This document shows, one piece after another, positions 16,716 to 26,363 of a stretch of DNA of 64,000 bases. The first letter of the stretch is position 1. The number at the start of each line of letters is the position of its first letter. Below the pieces are notes generated by a model, which worked only from the letters and a program-made list of their open reading frames with translations, ran no database searches and was not told the origin of the DNA. The position numbers were made by a program, and so were the translations under genes. The stretch is from Microbacterium sp. 4R-513 (GTDB taxonomy: Bacteria; Actinomycetota; Actinomycetes; Actinomycetales; Microbacteriaceae), in NCBI RefSeq assembly GCF_011046485.1, contig NZ_CP049256.1, positions 3,286,001-3,350,000 of the forward strand, given 5' to 3'.

Positions 16716-19295
16716 TCAGACCTCCACGGGTGCAAGTTCGATGTCGGCGACCGCGATGGCCTCGGCATCCGCGTATTCGACCTCGGCGATGCGTCCGACG
16801 GCCTTCAGATCGCCCTCGGCGAGCCGCAGGGCGGCGACGGATGCCTCGGGCCCCGCGATCGCCAAGCGGGCCACGGGTGTCTTCTGCGAGGCCTTGGCCT
16901 CGGTCTTCGCCCGCCGCACGCCGACGAGAGCCTCGCTGACGGCGTTGAGCACAGCCGGGTCGCCGTCGATCCCGAGGGGCTCGGGCCACTCGGCGAGGTG
17001 CACGGAGTCGTCGTGGAACCACGACCACGCCTCCTCCGCCGCGAAGGCGAGAACCGGCGCGAACAGGCGCAGGAGCGTCTCGAGCGCGATCCGCAGGGCC
17101 AGCGCCGCCGATGCCTGGCCGACGTCGGCCTGGTTGTAGGCGCGCTCCTTCACGAGCTCGAGGTAGTCGTCGCAGAACGTCCAGAAGAACGACTCGGCGA
17201 TCTCGAGCGCTCGCGCGTGGTCGTACGCCTCGAGCGCCTTCGTCGCGTCGCGCACCACGCCGTCGAGAGTCGCGAGCATCGATGCGTCGAGCGCGTGCGT
17301 TACCTCTGCCCCCTCGGGGACGGGGAACGAGAGCACGAACTTGGCGGCGTTGAGCACCTTGATCGCGAGGCGGCGGCCGATCTTGATCTGCGTCGGGTTC
17401 TGCGGATCGAAGGCGGCGTCCGTGCCGAGCCGGCTCGACGCGGCCCAGTAGCGCACGGCATCCGACCCGTGCTGCTCGAGGATATCGGCGGGCGTCACGA
17501 CGTTGCCCTTCGACTTGGACATCTTCTTGCGGTCGGGGTCGACGATGAAGCCCGAGATCGCGGCATCCGTCCACGGCGCGCGACCGTCTTCGAGCGCGCT
17601 GCGCAGGAGAGTCGAGAAGAGCCAGGTCCGGATGATGTCCTGACCCTGGGGGCGCAGGTCGAACGGTGCGACGAGGTCCCACAGCTCGCTGTCGCGCTCC
17701 CACCCGCCCGCGAGCTGCGGCGTGAGCGATGAGGTCGCCCAGGTGTCGAAGATGTCCTTCTCGCCCTCGAAGCCGCCCGGCACACCGCGCTGCTCGGCCG
17801 TGTAACCGGGCGGGACGTCGGTCGTCGGGTCGACGGGGAGCTGGTCGAGGCTCGGCACGATCACGGAGTCGTAGTCGCGCTCGCCGTTATCGTCGAGGCC
17901 GTACCAGACCGGGATCGGCACGCCGAAGAACCGCTGGCGCGAGACGAGCCAGTCGCCGGTCAGGCCGTTGGTCCAGTTCTCGAAGCGCACGCGCATGAAC
18001 TCGGGATGCCACGACATCTCCTGGCCGAGGGCGATGAGCTTGTCGCGCAGAGCCGCGTCGCGCGCTCCGTTGCGGACGTACCACTGCCGCGTCGAGACGA
18101 TCTCAAGCGGCCGATCGCCCTTCTCGTAGAACTTCACCGGGTGCGTGAAGGGCTTGGGGTCGCCGATGAGCTCGCCCGACTCCTGCAGCAGCTCGACCAT
18201 GCGCTTCTTGGCGCTGAACACCGTCTTGCCCGCGAGCTCGGCGTACGCCGCCTTCGCGGCATCCGTCACGATCACGTCCGGCGCGTCGGCGAGCACGCGC
18301 CCGTCCATGCCCAGGATCGTGCGATTCGGCAGGTCGAGCTCGCGCCACCAGATGATGTCGGTCACGTCGCCGAAGGTGCAGATCATGGCGATGCCCGAGC
18401 CCTTGTCCTGCTGAGCGAGCGTGTGGGGGAGCACCGGCACCTCGACGTCGAAGATCGGGGTGCGCACGGTCGAGCCGAAGAGCGGCTGGTACCGCTCGTC
18501 GTCCGGGTGGGCGACGAGAGCCACGCACGCCGCGAGGAGCTCGGGCCGGGTGGTCTCGATGAAGACGTCGCCCGAGCCGTCGGTCTTGTGGAAGGCCACG
18601 CGGTGGTAGGCCGCCGGCTGCTCGCGGTCCTCGAGCTCGGCCTGTGCGATCGCCGAGCGGAAGTCGATGTCCCACAGCGTCGGTGCGAGCGCCTGGTACG
18701 CCTCGCCGCGCTCGAGGTTCCGGAGGAATGCGAGCTGGCTCGTCCGGATCGTCTCGTCCGAGATCGTGCGGTAGGTCTGCGTCCAGTCGACGCTCAGGCC
18801 GAGCTTGCGCCACAGCGCCTCGAAGTGCTTCTCGTCCTCCACCGTGAGCTTCTCGCAGAGATCGATGAAGTTGCGGCGGCTGACAGGCACCTGGTCGGCG
18901 GCCTTGCTGCTCTTGTTGTCGCCGCCCTCGTACGGGGGCGTGAAGTCCGGCACATACGGCAGGCTCGGGTCGCACCGAACGCCGTAGTAGTTCTGCACCC
19001 GACGCTCGGTCGGAAGGCCGTTGTCATCCCAGCCCATCGGGTAGAACACCGTCTTGCCGCGCATGCGCTCGTAGCGCACCTTCACGTCGGTGTGCGTGTA
19101 GCTGAAGACGTGCCCGATGTGCAGGCTCCCCGATGCGGTGGGCGGGGGAGTGTCGACCGAGAAGATCCCTGCGCGCCCGACCTCGGCGGCCTTGGCCCGG
19201 TCGAACAGATACGTGCCGCGCTCGCGCCACGAGGCATCCCACTTGTCTTCGAGACCCTCGAGTGCGGGCTTGTCGGGAATGAGCGCATCGGCCAT
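16716..19295 (-). CDS. valS: valyl-tRNA synthetase
   Basis: Class I synthetase (859 aa) that charges tRNA-Val. HIGH is at residues 59-62 (GSLHIGHVFSYTHTD) and KMSKS near residue 591 (KKMSKSKGN). The CP1 editing domain lies between (about 200-400, with ETTRPELLAA). The WDDNGLPTERRVQNYYGV block and the short C-terminal coiled coil fit actinobacterial ValRS. The start has GGAG in front of ATG. No T-box was seen in its upstream region. Confidence 0.97.
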   Translation of the reverse strand: MADALIPDKPALEGLEDKWDASWRERGTYLFDRAKAAEVGRAGIFSVDTPPPTASGSLHIGHVFSYTHTDVKVRYERMRGKTVFYPMGWDDNGLPTERRVQNYYGVRCDPSLPYVPDFTPPYEGGDNKSSKAADQVPVSRRNFIDLCEKLTVEDEKHFEALWRKLGLSVDWTQTYRTISDETIRTSQLAFLRNLERGEAYQALAPTLWDIDFRSAIAQAELEDREQPAAYHRVAFHKTDGSGDVFIETTRPELLAACVALVAHPDDERYQPLFGSTVRTPIFDVEVPVLPHTLAQQDKGSGIAMICTFGDVTDIIWWRELDLPNRTILGMDGRVLADAPDVIVTDAAKAAYAELAGKTVFSAKKRMVELLQESGELIGDPKPFTHPVKFYEKGDRPLEIVSTRQWYVRNGARDAALRDKLIALGQEMSWHPEFMRVRFENWTNGLTGDWLVSRQRFFGVPIPVWYGLDDNGERDYDSVIVPSLDQLPVDPTTDVPPGYTAEQRGVPGGFEGEKDIFDTWATSSLTPQLAGGWERDSELWDLVAPFDLRPQGQDIIRTWLFSTLLRSALEDGRAPWTDAAISGFIVDPDRKKMSKSKGNVVTPADILEQHGSDAVRYWAASSRLGTDAAFDPQNPTQIKIGRRLAIKVLNAAKFVLSFPVPEGAEVTHALDASMLATLDGVVRDATKALEAYDHARALEIAESFFWTFCDDYLELVKERAYNQADVGQASAALALRIALETLLRLFAPVLAFAAEEAWSWFHDDSVHLAEWPEPLGIDGDPAVLNAVSEALVGVRRAKTEAKASQKTPVARLAIAGPEASVAALRLAEGDLKAVGRIAEVEYADAEAIAVADIELAPVEV

Positions 19296-19684
19296 GGGGG
19301 TCTCCTCGGCGATATGTGCGGCACTGTGTGAGCGTGCCTGAGTGTGGGATGTCCGACGATTCTACCGGCCGCACGCAACCCCGCTCGGCGCGAGTCCGCG
19401 GTATCTGTCCGGGCGTCGCGGCGGCCGACGAGCGGAGGGGGAATCGGCCGGCGGAGGGTCGAATCCTAGGAAAGCCCCTCCTTCGCTCGGATCGCCGCCG
19501 CTCCTCGGCGGCGCGGCCGGGGTGCGGAGGGTCGGGATGCCGAGAGCCGCCTCCTTGCCGCGAATCCCCCCCCCGCCGGGGTGGGGCGATCGCGGCTCCT
19601 CCCCAGCCCGGGCGCCGGCCCGCGAGTGCCCGGATGGCGCCCGTCGAAGCGCAAGCGGGCTCGAGCGGCGCGAGCATGGGCCGC
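19296..19684. other. 389-bp non-coding region with G/A-rich repeats
   Basis: Contains the divergent starts of valS and the DUF559 gene. It holds several GCGGAGGG motifs, a hairpin-forming GCCGCCGCTCCTCGGCGGCG (19494-19513) and a run of nine C at 19566-19574. The stretch 19475-19513 resembles 20610-20646 on the other side of the DUF559 gene. No convincing small gene was seen. Confidence 0.6.
19475..19513. repeat. left copy of imperfect direct repeat flanking the DUF559 gene
   Basis: Shares CCCTCC, CTCGGATC and CCGCTCCTCGG in the same order with 20610-20646. The match is imperfect. Confidence 0.45.
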
Positions 19685-20533
19685 ATGACTCTGGCAGATC
19701 GCGTGCAGTTCCTCGTCGCCGCCGTGCGGGCGGCGGGTGGTGCGATGCGAAGCACCTCCGCCATCACGCAGGGCCACTCCCAGTGGGTCATCGACGCCGC
19801 CATCCAGGGGCGCCTGCTCACCCGGGTGCGGCGGGTGTGGCTGGCTGTTCCGGATGCCGACCCCAACGTGCTGCGAGCGGCCCGGGGTGGAGTCGTGCTC
19901 ACGTGCGTGACACAGGCCCAGCGGCTCGGCCTGTGGGTGCTCCGCGCCGACCGCATCCATGTGGCGGCCGGGACCTCACAAGGCCGCGTCGACGTCCCAG
20001 CCGGCACCGCCGTGCACTGGTCCCGCCCTCTCGTACCGCGGTCGCCGGACACGGTGGTCGATTCCGTGGAGAACGTGCTCTGTCTCACCGCGTCATGCGT
20101 CCCGCACGATGAAGCGCTCGCGGTCTGGGAGTCGGCGTTGCGGAAGGGCTTGGTCGATCGCCCGACGCTGGCTCGATTGAATCTGAGCGCGACTGCGCGC
20201 CGCCTCCTCGAGGAGGCCAATCCCTTCGCCGACTCGGGCCTGGAGTCTTTCGTGCCTCCTCGGCTCCGATGGTTGGGGCTCAGGATCATCCCGCAGGCGT
20301 GGATTGCCGGCCATCGCGTCGACTTCCTGATCGGGGATCGGCTCATCCTCCAGATCGACGGCGCGCATCATGTCGGCGTCCAGCGCACGAGCGACATCTC
20401 GCACGATGCGGCCCTCATGCTCGCGGGCTATCACGTGCTGCGAGTGGGGTACGACCAGGTCGTGCATCGCTGGCCCGAGGTGCAGGACCTCCTCATGCGG
20501 GCCGTGGCCCAGGGACTCCACCGCGCCGCGTAA
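19685..20533 (+). CDS. DUF559-type protein: AbiEi-like winged helix plus Vsr-like nuclease domain
   Basis: 282-aa protein of two parts. Residues 1-60 resemble an AbiEi-type winged helix (ITQGHSQWVIDAAIQGRLLT), and residues 180-275 form a Vsr/PD-(D/E)XK fold. Candidate active-site residues are Glu187 (SGLESFV), Asp213 (GHRVDFLIG) and the Q223-I-D225 pair in LILQIDGAHH. Most relatives have Glu at 223, so catalysis may be altered. ATG 19685 is the last start that keeps the winged helix; ATG 19676 is an alternative, and neither has a good ribosome site. Such genes are often annotated as type IV toxin-antitoxin components, but no partner gene is adjacent. Function unproven. Confidence 0.78.
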   Translation: MTLADRVQFLVAAVRAAGGAMRSTSAITQGHSQWVIDAAIQGRLLTRVRRVWLAVPDADPNVLRAARGGVVLTCVTQAQRLGLWVLRADRIHVAAGTSQGRVDVPAGTAVHWSRPLVPRSPDTVVDSVENVLCLTASCVPHDEALAVWESALRKGLVDRPTLARLNLSATARRLLEEANPFADSGLESFVPPRLRWLGLRIIPQAWIAGHRVDFLIGDRLILQIDGAHHVGVQRTSDISHDAALMLAGYHVLRVGYDQVVHRWPEVQDLLMRAVAQGLHRAA

Positions 20534-20554
20534 CCGCAGCCGCGGCATTCTCCG

Positions 20555-20616
20555 CTCCTCCGGACGTGCGGAGGAGAACCCAGGAGGGGAGGGCGAAATC
20601 GTGCGGGGCGCCCTCC
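20555..20616 (+). terminator. two hairpins after the DUF559 gene
   Basis: Arms CTCCTCCG/CGGAGGAG (20555-20562, 20569-20576) and GGAGGGCG/CGCCCTCC (20588-20595, 20609-20616). No T tract follows. Confidence 0.5.
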
Positions 20617-20646
20617 GTTCCTCGGATCCCCTCCGCTCCTCGGGAG
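20610..20646. repeat. right copy of imperfect direct repeat flanking the DUF559 gene
   Basis: Pairs with 19475-19513; see that entry. Confidence 0.45.
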
Positions 20647-20677
20647 GGCACCATGCCCGAGAAAGCGAGGGCGGGCG

Positions 20678-21334
20678 TCAGTCCTGGACGTCGATGCCGA
20701 GGGCGGCGGCGAAGGCCGAGGCGAAGAGCTCCACCTGGCGGGGCGAGAGGGTTACGCCGCGCAGCGCCTCTGGCCTCGTGAACGCCAGCGCCTCGAGGCC
20801 GCGCAGGTCGACGTGCTCGGCGCGCAGTCCGTCGGTCTCGACCTCGTCGGCGCGCGAACCCTCGAAGCGGGCGCGCGAGAGCGTCGCGAGCGGAAGGTCG
20901 AGGGCGCCGATCGTGCAGCCGGTGACCAGCACGTCACCCGCCGTCGCACCCCGCAGCGATAGGTAGTCGACCCGCACCCCGCGCAGCTCGACGCTGTCGA
21001 GCTCGGCTCCCGAGAGGTCGAGCGTGCCGATCCGTCCGCCCGCGACGAGCACGTTGCGCCATCGGGCCTCGCGGCCGACGACCTCGGTCGCCCGCACGTC
21101 GGACAGCTCGATATCGGTGAGCGTCGCGCCGGTCACATCGAGACGGGAGACGGATGCCTCGGCCACCGTGCACTCCGAGAGGCGGGCGTGCGAGGCATCC
21201 ACCTCTCCCTCGAGGCCTCCGATGCGGGCGCCCATGATGTCGGCGTGCCGTTCGAGCCCTTTCACGTCATCGAGCTGCCGCGGCAGATCGGGAGCCGAGA
21301 TGCGGGGCGGAAGAGGACCGCGGGCGCGCGGCAC
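20678..21334 (-). CDS. pentapeptide-repeat protein
   Basis: 218-aa protein whose residues 50-190 are degenerate pentapeptide repeats with hydrophobic centres (for example LDVTG ATLTD IELSD and LDLSG AELDS VELRG), predicted to fold as a right-handed quadrilateral beta-helix. The N-terminus is a short helix and the C-terminus is helical (LSPRQVELFASAFAAAL). There is no signal peptide. Its GTG starts directly after the TGA of the upstream transporter, so the two are coupled. Some pentapeptide proteins mimic DNA and protect gyrase; nothing here shows that specifically. Confidence 0.8.
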   Translation of the reverse strand: MPRARGPLPPRISAPDLPRQLDDVKGLERHADIMGARIGGLEGEVDASHARLSECTVAEASVSRLDVTGATLTDIELSDVRATEVVGREARWRNVLVAGGRIGTLDLSGAELDSVELRGVRVDYLSLRGATAGDVLVTGCTIGALDLPLATLSRARFEGSRADEVETDGLRAEHVDLRGLEALAFTRPEALRGVTLSPRQVELFASAFAAALGIDVQD

Positions 21335-22651
21335 TCAGCCTTCCTCGGGCTCCGGACGGCGGCGCGACGCGGCCCACGCCGAGACGAGGGTCACCGCCGA
21401 GAGGATCGCGAGCACGACGCCAGGATGCCACCACGCGAAGTCCGTCGCATCTCCGAGCGCCACCGTGACGAGCGGTACGAAGCCCGAGATCGTGGCGGCG
21501 ATGGCATAGGCGACCGACAGCGCGGAGTAGCGGAAGTGGTCGGGGAACAGGTCGTTCATGAGACCGCCGAGCGCCGCCCACGACATCGTCGGGAGGATGC
21601 CGCCGATGATCATCGTCGCGACGAGGATAGGGAACGTCGCGAACTGCAGCAGCCAGTACATCGGGAATGCGATGAGCAGCGTGCCGAGGGCACCCCACGC
21701 GACGACCCTCGCGGAGCCGATGCGGCTCGCCCACGCGCCGAAGAGCGGGATCGTGACGAGCTGCAGGAGAGCGCCGATCGTCGTGGCGACGAGGAGGTCC
21801 TGGAAGCTGAAGCCCAGCCGTTCCACGCCGTAGTTGATCGTGTACGTGTTCATGAGCGAGTACGAGCCGATGCCGAGCAGCGCCGCGCCGATCGCGATGA
21901 GGATCGCGACGGGACGCACCCGGAACATCGTGAGGAACGGGATGCGGTCGCGGCGGCCTGTCGCGACGACGTTCTCGAAGACGGGCGTCTCGTCGATCGA
22001 CCAGCGCAGGTAGAGCGAGACGAGGAGGAGCGGGAAGGCCAGGAGGAACGGGATGCGCCAGCCCCACGCGGCGAGCTGGTCGGCCGGCAGCGCGATCGTC
22101 ATGACGATGAAGACGGCGGCCGACAGGATGGAGCCGACAGGCGAGCCCAGCTGCGGAATCGCGGCGTAGAACGCCCGCTTCACCGGACCCGAGTGCTCGG
22201 TCGCGAGGAGGATCGATCCGCCCCACTCGCCGCCGAGCGAGAGTCCCTGCGCGATGCGCAGCAGGATGAGCAGGACGGCGCCCAGCCATCCGGCCTGCGC
22301 GTAGGTCGGCAGCACGCCGATGAGCCCCGTCGCGACCCCCATGATGCCGACCGTCCAGAGCAGCGTCGCGCGGCGGCCCAGGCGGTCGCCCATGTGACCG
22401 AAGATCGCCGCGCCGATCGGCCGCACGACGAACGCGAGGGCGATCGTCGAGAACGCGGCGAAGGTGCTGCCGACCGCGCCCAGCGGGTCGAAGAAGAGCG
22501 GGCCGACGAAGAAGGCGGCGAAGTACGCGTAGACGTAGAAGTCGAACGACTCGAGGGAGGTGCCGACCATCGACGCCCACGCGACGCGACGAGCGGGCGC
22601 AGCGGAGCCGGGAAGGGTGGCGGGAGCGGGGGGAGCGGTGGTCACGGACAT
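21335..22651 (-). CDS. MFS transporter, metabolite:H+ symporter (MHS) family
   Basis: Twelve-helix transporter of about 438 aa. The MHS signatures are GTSLESFDFYVYAYFAA in helix 1, GHMGDRLGRR between helices 2 and 3, and RIAQGLSLGGEWGGS in helix 4, as in citrate, shikimate or proline/betaine symporters. Substrate unknown. ATG 22651 is preferred; a GTG at 22663 would add four residues, and neither has a clear ribosome site. It is followed without a gap by the pentapeptide-repeat gene. Confidence 0.9.
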   Translation of the reverse strand: MSVTTAPPAPATLPGSAAPARRVAWASMVGTSLESFDFYVYAYFAAFFVGPLFFDPLGAVGSTFAAFSTIALAFVVRPIGAAIFGHMGDRLGRRATLLWTVGIMGVATGLIGVLPTYAQAGWLGAVLLILLRIAQGLSLGGEWGGSILLATEHSGPVKRAFYAAIPQLGSPVGSILSAAVFIVMTIALPADQLAAWGWRIPFLLAFPLLLVSLYLRWSIDETPVFENVVATGRRDRIPFLTMFRVRPVAILIAIGAALLGIGSYSLMNTYTINYGVERLGFSFQDLLVATTIGALLQLVTIPLFGAWASRIGSARVVAWGALGTLLIAFPMYWLLQFATFPILVATMIIGGILPTMSWAALGGLMNDLFPDHFRYSALSVAYAIAATISGFVPLVTVALGDATDFAWWHPGVVLAILSAVTLVSAWAASRRRPEPEEG

Positions 22652-22749
22652 CGATTTTGGCACGAGTCCAGAAACTCCGGATCCGGATGCCGCATTCCCG
22701 GCGTCATCCGCCCACGCCTGTCCGGCGGCAGGGGGTTGCGCCGGGCCGG

Positions 22750-22755
22750 TAGAAT
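22750..22755 (+). promoter_or_regulatory. -10 hexamer TAGAAT of the ileS transcript
   Basis: TAGAAT lies directly upstream of the T-box leader and would place the RNA start near 22762. No convincing -35 is visible. Confidence 0.55.
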
Positions 22756-22761
22756 CGGGGG

Positions 22762-22979
22762 ACGAGCATCGATCCGGCCATCACCGGGGAGCTCTCGGAA
22801 GAACGGGACTCCGGTCCTCAGTAGAACCGAGCGGGGCAGGCCCGTCACAGCCGCAGTGAGAGGGGACGGATGCCTCGGCATCCGTCAATGCAGGGTGGTA
22901 CCGCGGTGCGTCTGGTCAGCTGTCCAGGCCGTGTCGTCCCGGCAGAAGCCGAAGTGACGAGACCCTGCGAGACGAGAAG
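22762..22979 (+). promoter_or_regulatory. translational T-box riboswitch of ileS
   Basis: tRNA-sensing leader. Stem I is of the ultrashort actinobacterial type: CCGG pairs with CCGG around a loop holding the isoleucine specifier codon ATC at 22780-22782, followed by the conserved GAGC...CGGAAGAACG. The T-box AGGGTGGTACCGCGG is at 22892-22906 with the TGGT bulge (22896-22899) that pairs with the free ACCA end of tRNA-Ile. GCAGGGT (22890-22896) can instead pair with ACCCTGC (22962-22968), and CGTCT (22908-22912) with AGACG (22970-22974), hiding the region in front of the ATG. There is no terminator stem with a T tract, so control is of translation. Uncharged tRNA-Ile should free the start site. 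Confidence 0.93.
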
Positions 22980-25900
22980 ATGGCCTATCCCCGCCCCTCC
23001 GCGTTCGGACCTGCCGCTGATGCGGTGACCCCCAGCCCGCGCTTCCCCGACATCGAGCGCGAGACGCTCGCGTTCTGGGCCGAGGACGACACGTTCCGCG
23101 CCTCGATCGCCAACCGCGACGGAGCCGAGGAGTGGGTCTTCTACGACGGCCCGCCCTTCGCCAACGGACTCCCGCACTACGGGCACCTTCTGACGGGCTA
23201 CGCGAAGGACCTGTTCCCGCGCTTCCAGACGATGCGCGGCAAGAAGGTCGACCGCGTCTTCGGCTGGGACACCCACGGCCTGCCCGCCGAGCTCGAGGCG
23301 ATGAAGCAGCTCGGCATCACAGAGAAGGACGAGATCGAGCGCATGGGCGTCGCGACCTTCAACGCGAAGGCGCGCGCGTCGGTGCTCGAGTACACGCGTG
23401 AGTGGGAGGACTACGTCACCCGCCAGGCGCGCTGGGTCGACTTCGAGCGCGGCTACAAGACGCTCGACCCGACGTATATGGAGTCGGTGCTCTGGGCCTT
23501 CAAGACGCTCCACGACAAGGGCCTCGCGTACGAGGGCTACCGCGTGCTGCCGTACTGCTGGCGGGACGAGACGCCGCTGTCCAGCCATGAGCTGCGCATG
23601 GACGACGACGTCTACCGGATGCGGCAGGACCCCTCTGTCACCGTCACGTTCCCCCTCACCGGCGCGAAGGCCGAGGCGCTCGGGCTGACGGGCGTCCGGG
23701 CCCTGGCATGGACGACGACGCCCTGGACGCTCCCGACGAACTTCGCACTCGCGGTGGGACCGGACATCCGCTACGTCGTCGTGCCCGGCGGGCCGAACGG
23801 CGCCGCCGACGTGCACCCGGGCGACGATCCCGTCGAGGCGACCGCGCACCGGTACCTCCTCGCGGACGAGCTGCTCGCGGGCTACGCGAAGGACCTCGGG
23901 TACGAGTCCGCCGACGCCGCGCGGGACGCCGTCGTGCAGACGGTGCTCGGAAGCGAGCTGCAGGACGTCACGTACGACCGGCTCTTCGACTACTACGCGG
24001 ATGCCTCGACCTGGGGCACGGGGGACGCCTGGCGGATCCTCGTCGACGACTACGTCACGACCGCCGACGGCACGGGCATCGTCCACCAGGCGCCGGCGTA
24101 CGGCGAGGATGACCAGCGCGTCACCGAGGCGGCCGGCATCCCGCTGATCATGAGTCTCGACGACGGCGGCCGGTTCCTTCCCCAGGTGACGGATGTCGCG
24201 GGCGAGCTGTGGATGGACGCGAACCGCCCGCTCATCCGTCTGCTGCGCGACGAGGCGCGTCTGCTGCGCGAGGCGAGCTACGAGCACTCGTACCCGCATT
24301 GCTGGCGCTGCCGGAACCCCCTCATCTACAAGGCCGTGTCGAGCTGGTTCGTGCGCGTGACGGACTTCAAGGACCGCATGCTCGCGGGCAACGAGCAGAT
24401 CACGTGGGTGCCCGAGAACGTCAAGCACGGCCAGTTCGGCAAGTGGCTCGAGGGCGCGCGCGACTGGTCGATCAGCCGCAACCGATACTGGGGCTCGCCG
24501 ATCCCCGTCTGGAAGAGCGACGACCCCGAGTACCCGCGCGTCGACGTGTACGGCTCGCTGGAGGAGCTCGAACGCGACTTCGGCCGGCTTCCGCGGAACA
24601 CAGAGGGCGAGGTCGACCTGCACCGGCCGTTCATCGACGACCTGACGCGGCCCAACCCGGACGACCCCACCGGCCTCTCGACGATGCGCCGCATCGAGGA
24701 CGTCCTGGACGTCTGGTTCGACTCGGCCTCGATGCCCTACGCGCAGGTGCACTACCCGTTCGAGAACCAGGAGTGGTTCGACGAGCACTCGCCGGCCGAC
24801 TTCATCGTCGAGTACATCGGCCAGACGCGCGGCTGGTTCTACGTCATGCACGTGCTGTCGACCGCTCTCTTCGACCGGCCGGCGTTCACGGGCGTCTCGT
24901 GCCACGGCATCGTGCTCGGCAGCGACGGCCTCAAGATGTCGAAGTCGCTGCGGAACTACCCCGACGTCAGCGAGGTCTTCGACCGTGACGGCTCCGACGC
25001 GATGCGCTGGTTCCTCATGGCGAGCTCGGTCCTGCGCGGCGGGAACCTCGTCGTGACGGAGGAGGGCATCCGCGCCGGCGTGCGGGAGTTCCTCCTGCCG
25101 CTGTGGAACGCCTGGTACTTCTTCGCGACGTACGCCAATGCGGCGCGCGGTGCGGGCGGCGGCGGGTACGAGGCATCCTGGCGCACGGACTCGACCGACG
25201 TGCTCGATCGCCACATCCTCGCCCTCACGGGGGATCTCGTGCGGGATGTCGCGGCCGACCTCGAAGCGCTCGACTCGACGATGGCGGCGGCCAAGCTCCG
25301 CGACTTCGCCGAGGCGCTGACGAACTGGTACATCCGGCGCTCGCGCGACCGCTTCTGGCTCGGCGTGACCGAGGACCCGCGGTCGACCGAGGCGTTCGAC
25401 ACGCTGTACACGGTGCTCGAGACGCTCGCCCGGGTCGCAGCCCCGCTCATCCCGCTCGTGTCGGAGCGCATCTGGCAGGACCTCACGGGCGGGCGCAGCG
25501 TGCACCTCGAGGACTGGCCGGACGCCGACGCCTTCCCCGCCGCCGACGACATCCGCTCCGCGATGGACGCCGTGCGCGAGGCATCCAGCGTCGCCAACGC
25601 CCTTCGCAAGAGGGTGGGCAAGCGCGTCCGGCTCCCGCTTCCCCGCCTCACGGTCGTGATCCGGGATGCCTCGTCCCTCGCCCAGTTCGACGACATCCTG
25701 CGCGACGAGCTCAACGTCAAGCAGGTCGAGCTGGTGGAGCTCGGCGACGACGTCGCGGAGCGCTACGGCATCACCCGGCGCCTGAGCGTCAACGCGCGTG
25801 CCGCGGGGCCTCGACTCGGCAAGCAGGTGCAGCACGTCATCGCCGGCGCGAAGGCGGGCGTGTGGGAAGAGGTGGACGGCACGGTCGTCGTCGACGGCAT

Positions 25901-26363
25901 CGCGCTCGAGGCCGGCGAGTACGAGCTCGCGCTCGAAGCCGGCGGCGTGGGTGAGGACACGGCGATCGCCCTCCTCGGCGACGGCGGCTTCGTGCTGCTC
26001 GACACCGCGACCACCCCGGAGCTGGAGGCAGAGGGGCTGGCGCGCGACGTCATCCGGGCCGTGCAGGACACGCGCAAGGCGGCGGGCTTCGAGGTGAGCG
26101 ACCGCATCGACCTTCGCCTGTCGTTCGACGACGCAGAGGACGCTCAGGCTGTCGCGCAGGCGTTCGCGGTCGCGGATGTCGCGGGCGAGACGCTCGCCCT
26201 CGACTACGCCGTGCTCGGGCCAGAGGGACAGACACTGCTCGCCGATGGCGCCGTGCTCGCGAGCGCCTCCGCACCGAGCGACCATGTGCGTGAGCACGCG
26301 GGCGGCGACTTCGCCAATCGCGGCGCCTTCCGCGTCGCCGTCACGAAGGTGGGTCAGGCATGA
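22980..26363 (+). CDS. ileS: isoleucyl-tRNA synthetase
   Basis: Class I synthetase (1127 aa) charging tRNA-Ile. The HIGH variant HYGH is at residues 66-69 ([12 protein letters not shown]) and KMSKS starts at Lys652 ([11 protein letters not shown]). The CP1 editing domain lies between, with [15 protein letters not shown] long C-terminal extension (about 790-1127) is typical of the actinobacterial/eukaryote-like IleRS class. Its leader is a T-box. folC overlaps its last codon by ATGA, so charging control may also influence the genes downstream. Confidence 0.97.
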   Translation: MAYPRPSAFGPAADAVTPSPRFPDIERETLAFWAEDDTFRASIANRDGAEEWVFYDGPPFANGLPHYGHLLTGYAKDLFPRFQTMRGKKVDRVFGWDTHGLPAELEAMKQLGITEKDEIERMGVATFNAKARASVLEYTREWEDYVTRQARWVDFERGYKTLDPTYMESVLWAFKTLHDKGLAYEGYRVLPYCWRDETPLSSHELRMDDDVYRMRQDPSVTVTFPLTGAKAEALGLTGVRALAWTTTPWTLPTNFALAVGPDIRYVVVPGGPNGAADVHPGDDPVEATAHRYLLADELLAGYAKDLGYESADAARDAVVQTVLGSELQDVTYDRLFDYYADASTWGTGDAWRILVDDYVTTADGTGIVHQAPAYGEDDQRVTEAAGIPLIMSLDDGGRFLPQVTDVAGELWMDANRPLIRLLRDEARLLREASYEHSYPHCWRCRNPLIYKAVSSWFVRVTDFKDRMLAGNEQITWVPENVKHGQFGKWLEGARDWSISRNRYWGSPIPVWKSDDPEYPRVDVYGSLEELERDFGRLPRNTEGEVDLHRPFIDDLTRPNPDDPTGLSTMRRIEDVLDVWFDSASMPYAQVHYPFENQEWFDEHSPADFIVEYIGQTRGWFYVMHVLSTALFDRPAFTGVSCHGIVLGSDGLKMSKSLRNYPDVSEVFDRDGSDAMRWFLMASSVLRGGNLVVTEEGIRAGVREFLLPLWNAWYFFATYANAARGAGGGGYEASWRTDSTDVLDRHILALTGDLVRDVAADLEALDSTMAAAKLRDFAEALTNWYIRRSRDRFWLGVTEDPRSTEAFDTLYTVLETLARVAAPLIPLVSERIWQDLTGGRSVHLEDWPDADAFPAADDIRSAMDAVREASSVANALRKRVGKRVRLPLPRLTVVIRDASSLAQFDDILRDELNVKQVELVELGDDVAERYGITRRLSVNARAAGPRLGKQVQHVIAGAKAGVWEEVDGTVVVDGIALEAGEYELALEAGGVGEDTAIALLGDGGFVLLDTATTPELEAEGLARDVIRAVQDTRKAAGFEVSDRIDLRLSFDDAEDAQAVAQAFAVADVAGETLALDYAVLGPEGQTLLADGAVLASASAPSDHVREHAGGDFANRGAFRVAVTKVGQA

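Noticed and set aside
19566..19574. Run of nine C as a phase-variation switch
   Set aside because: It is over 100 bp upstream of the only nearby start and in no reading frame that matters; at most it might alter promoter spacing, which cannot be shown here.
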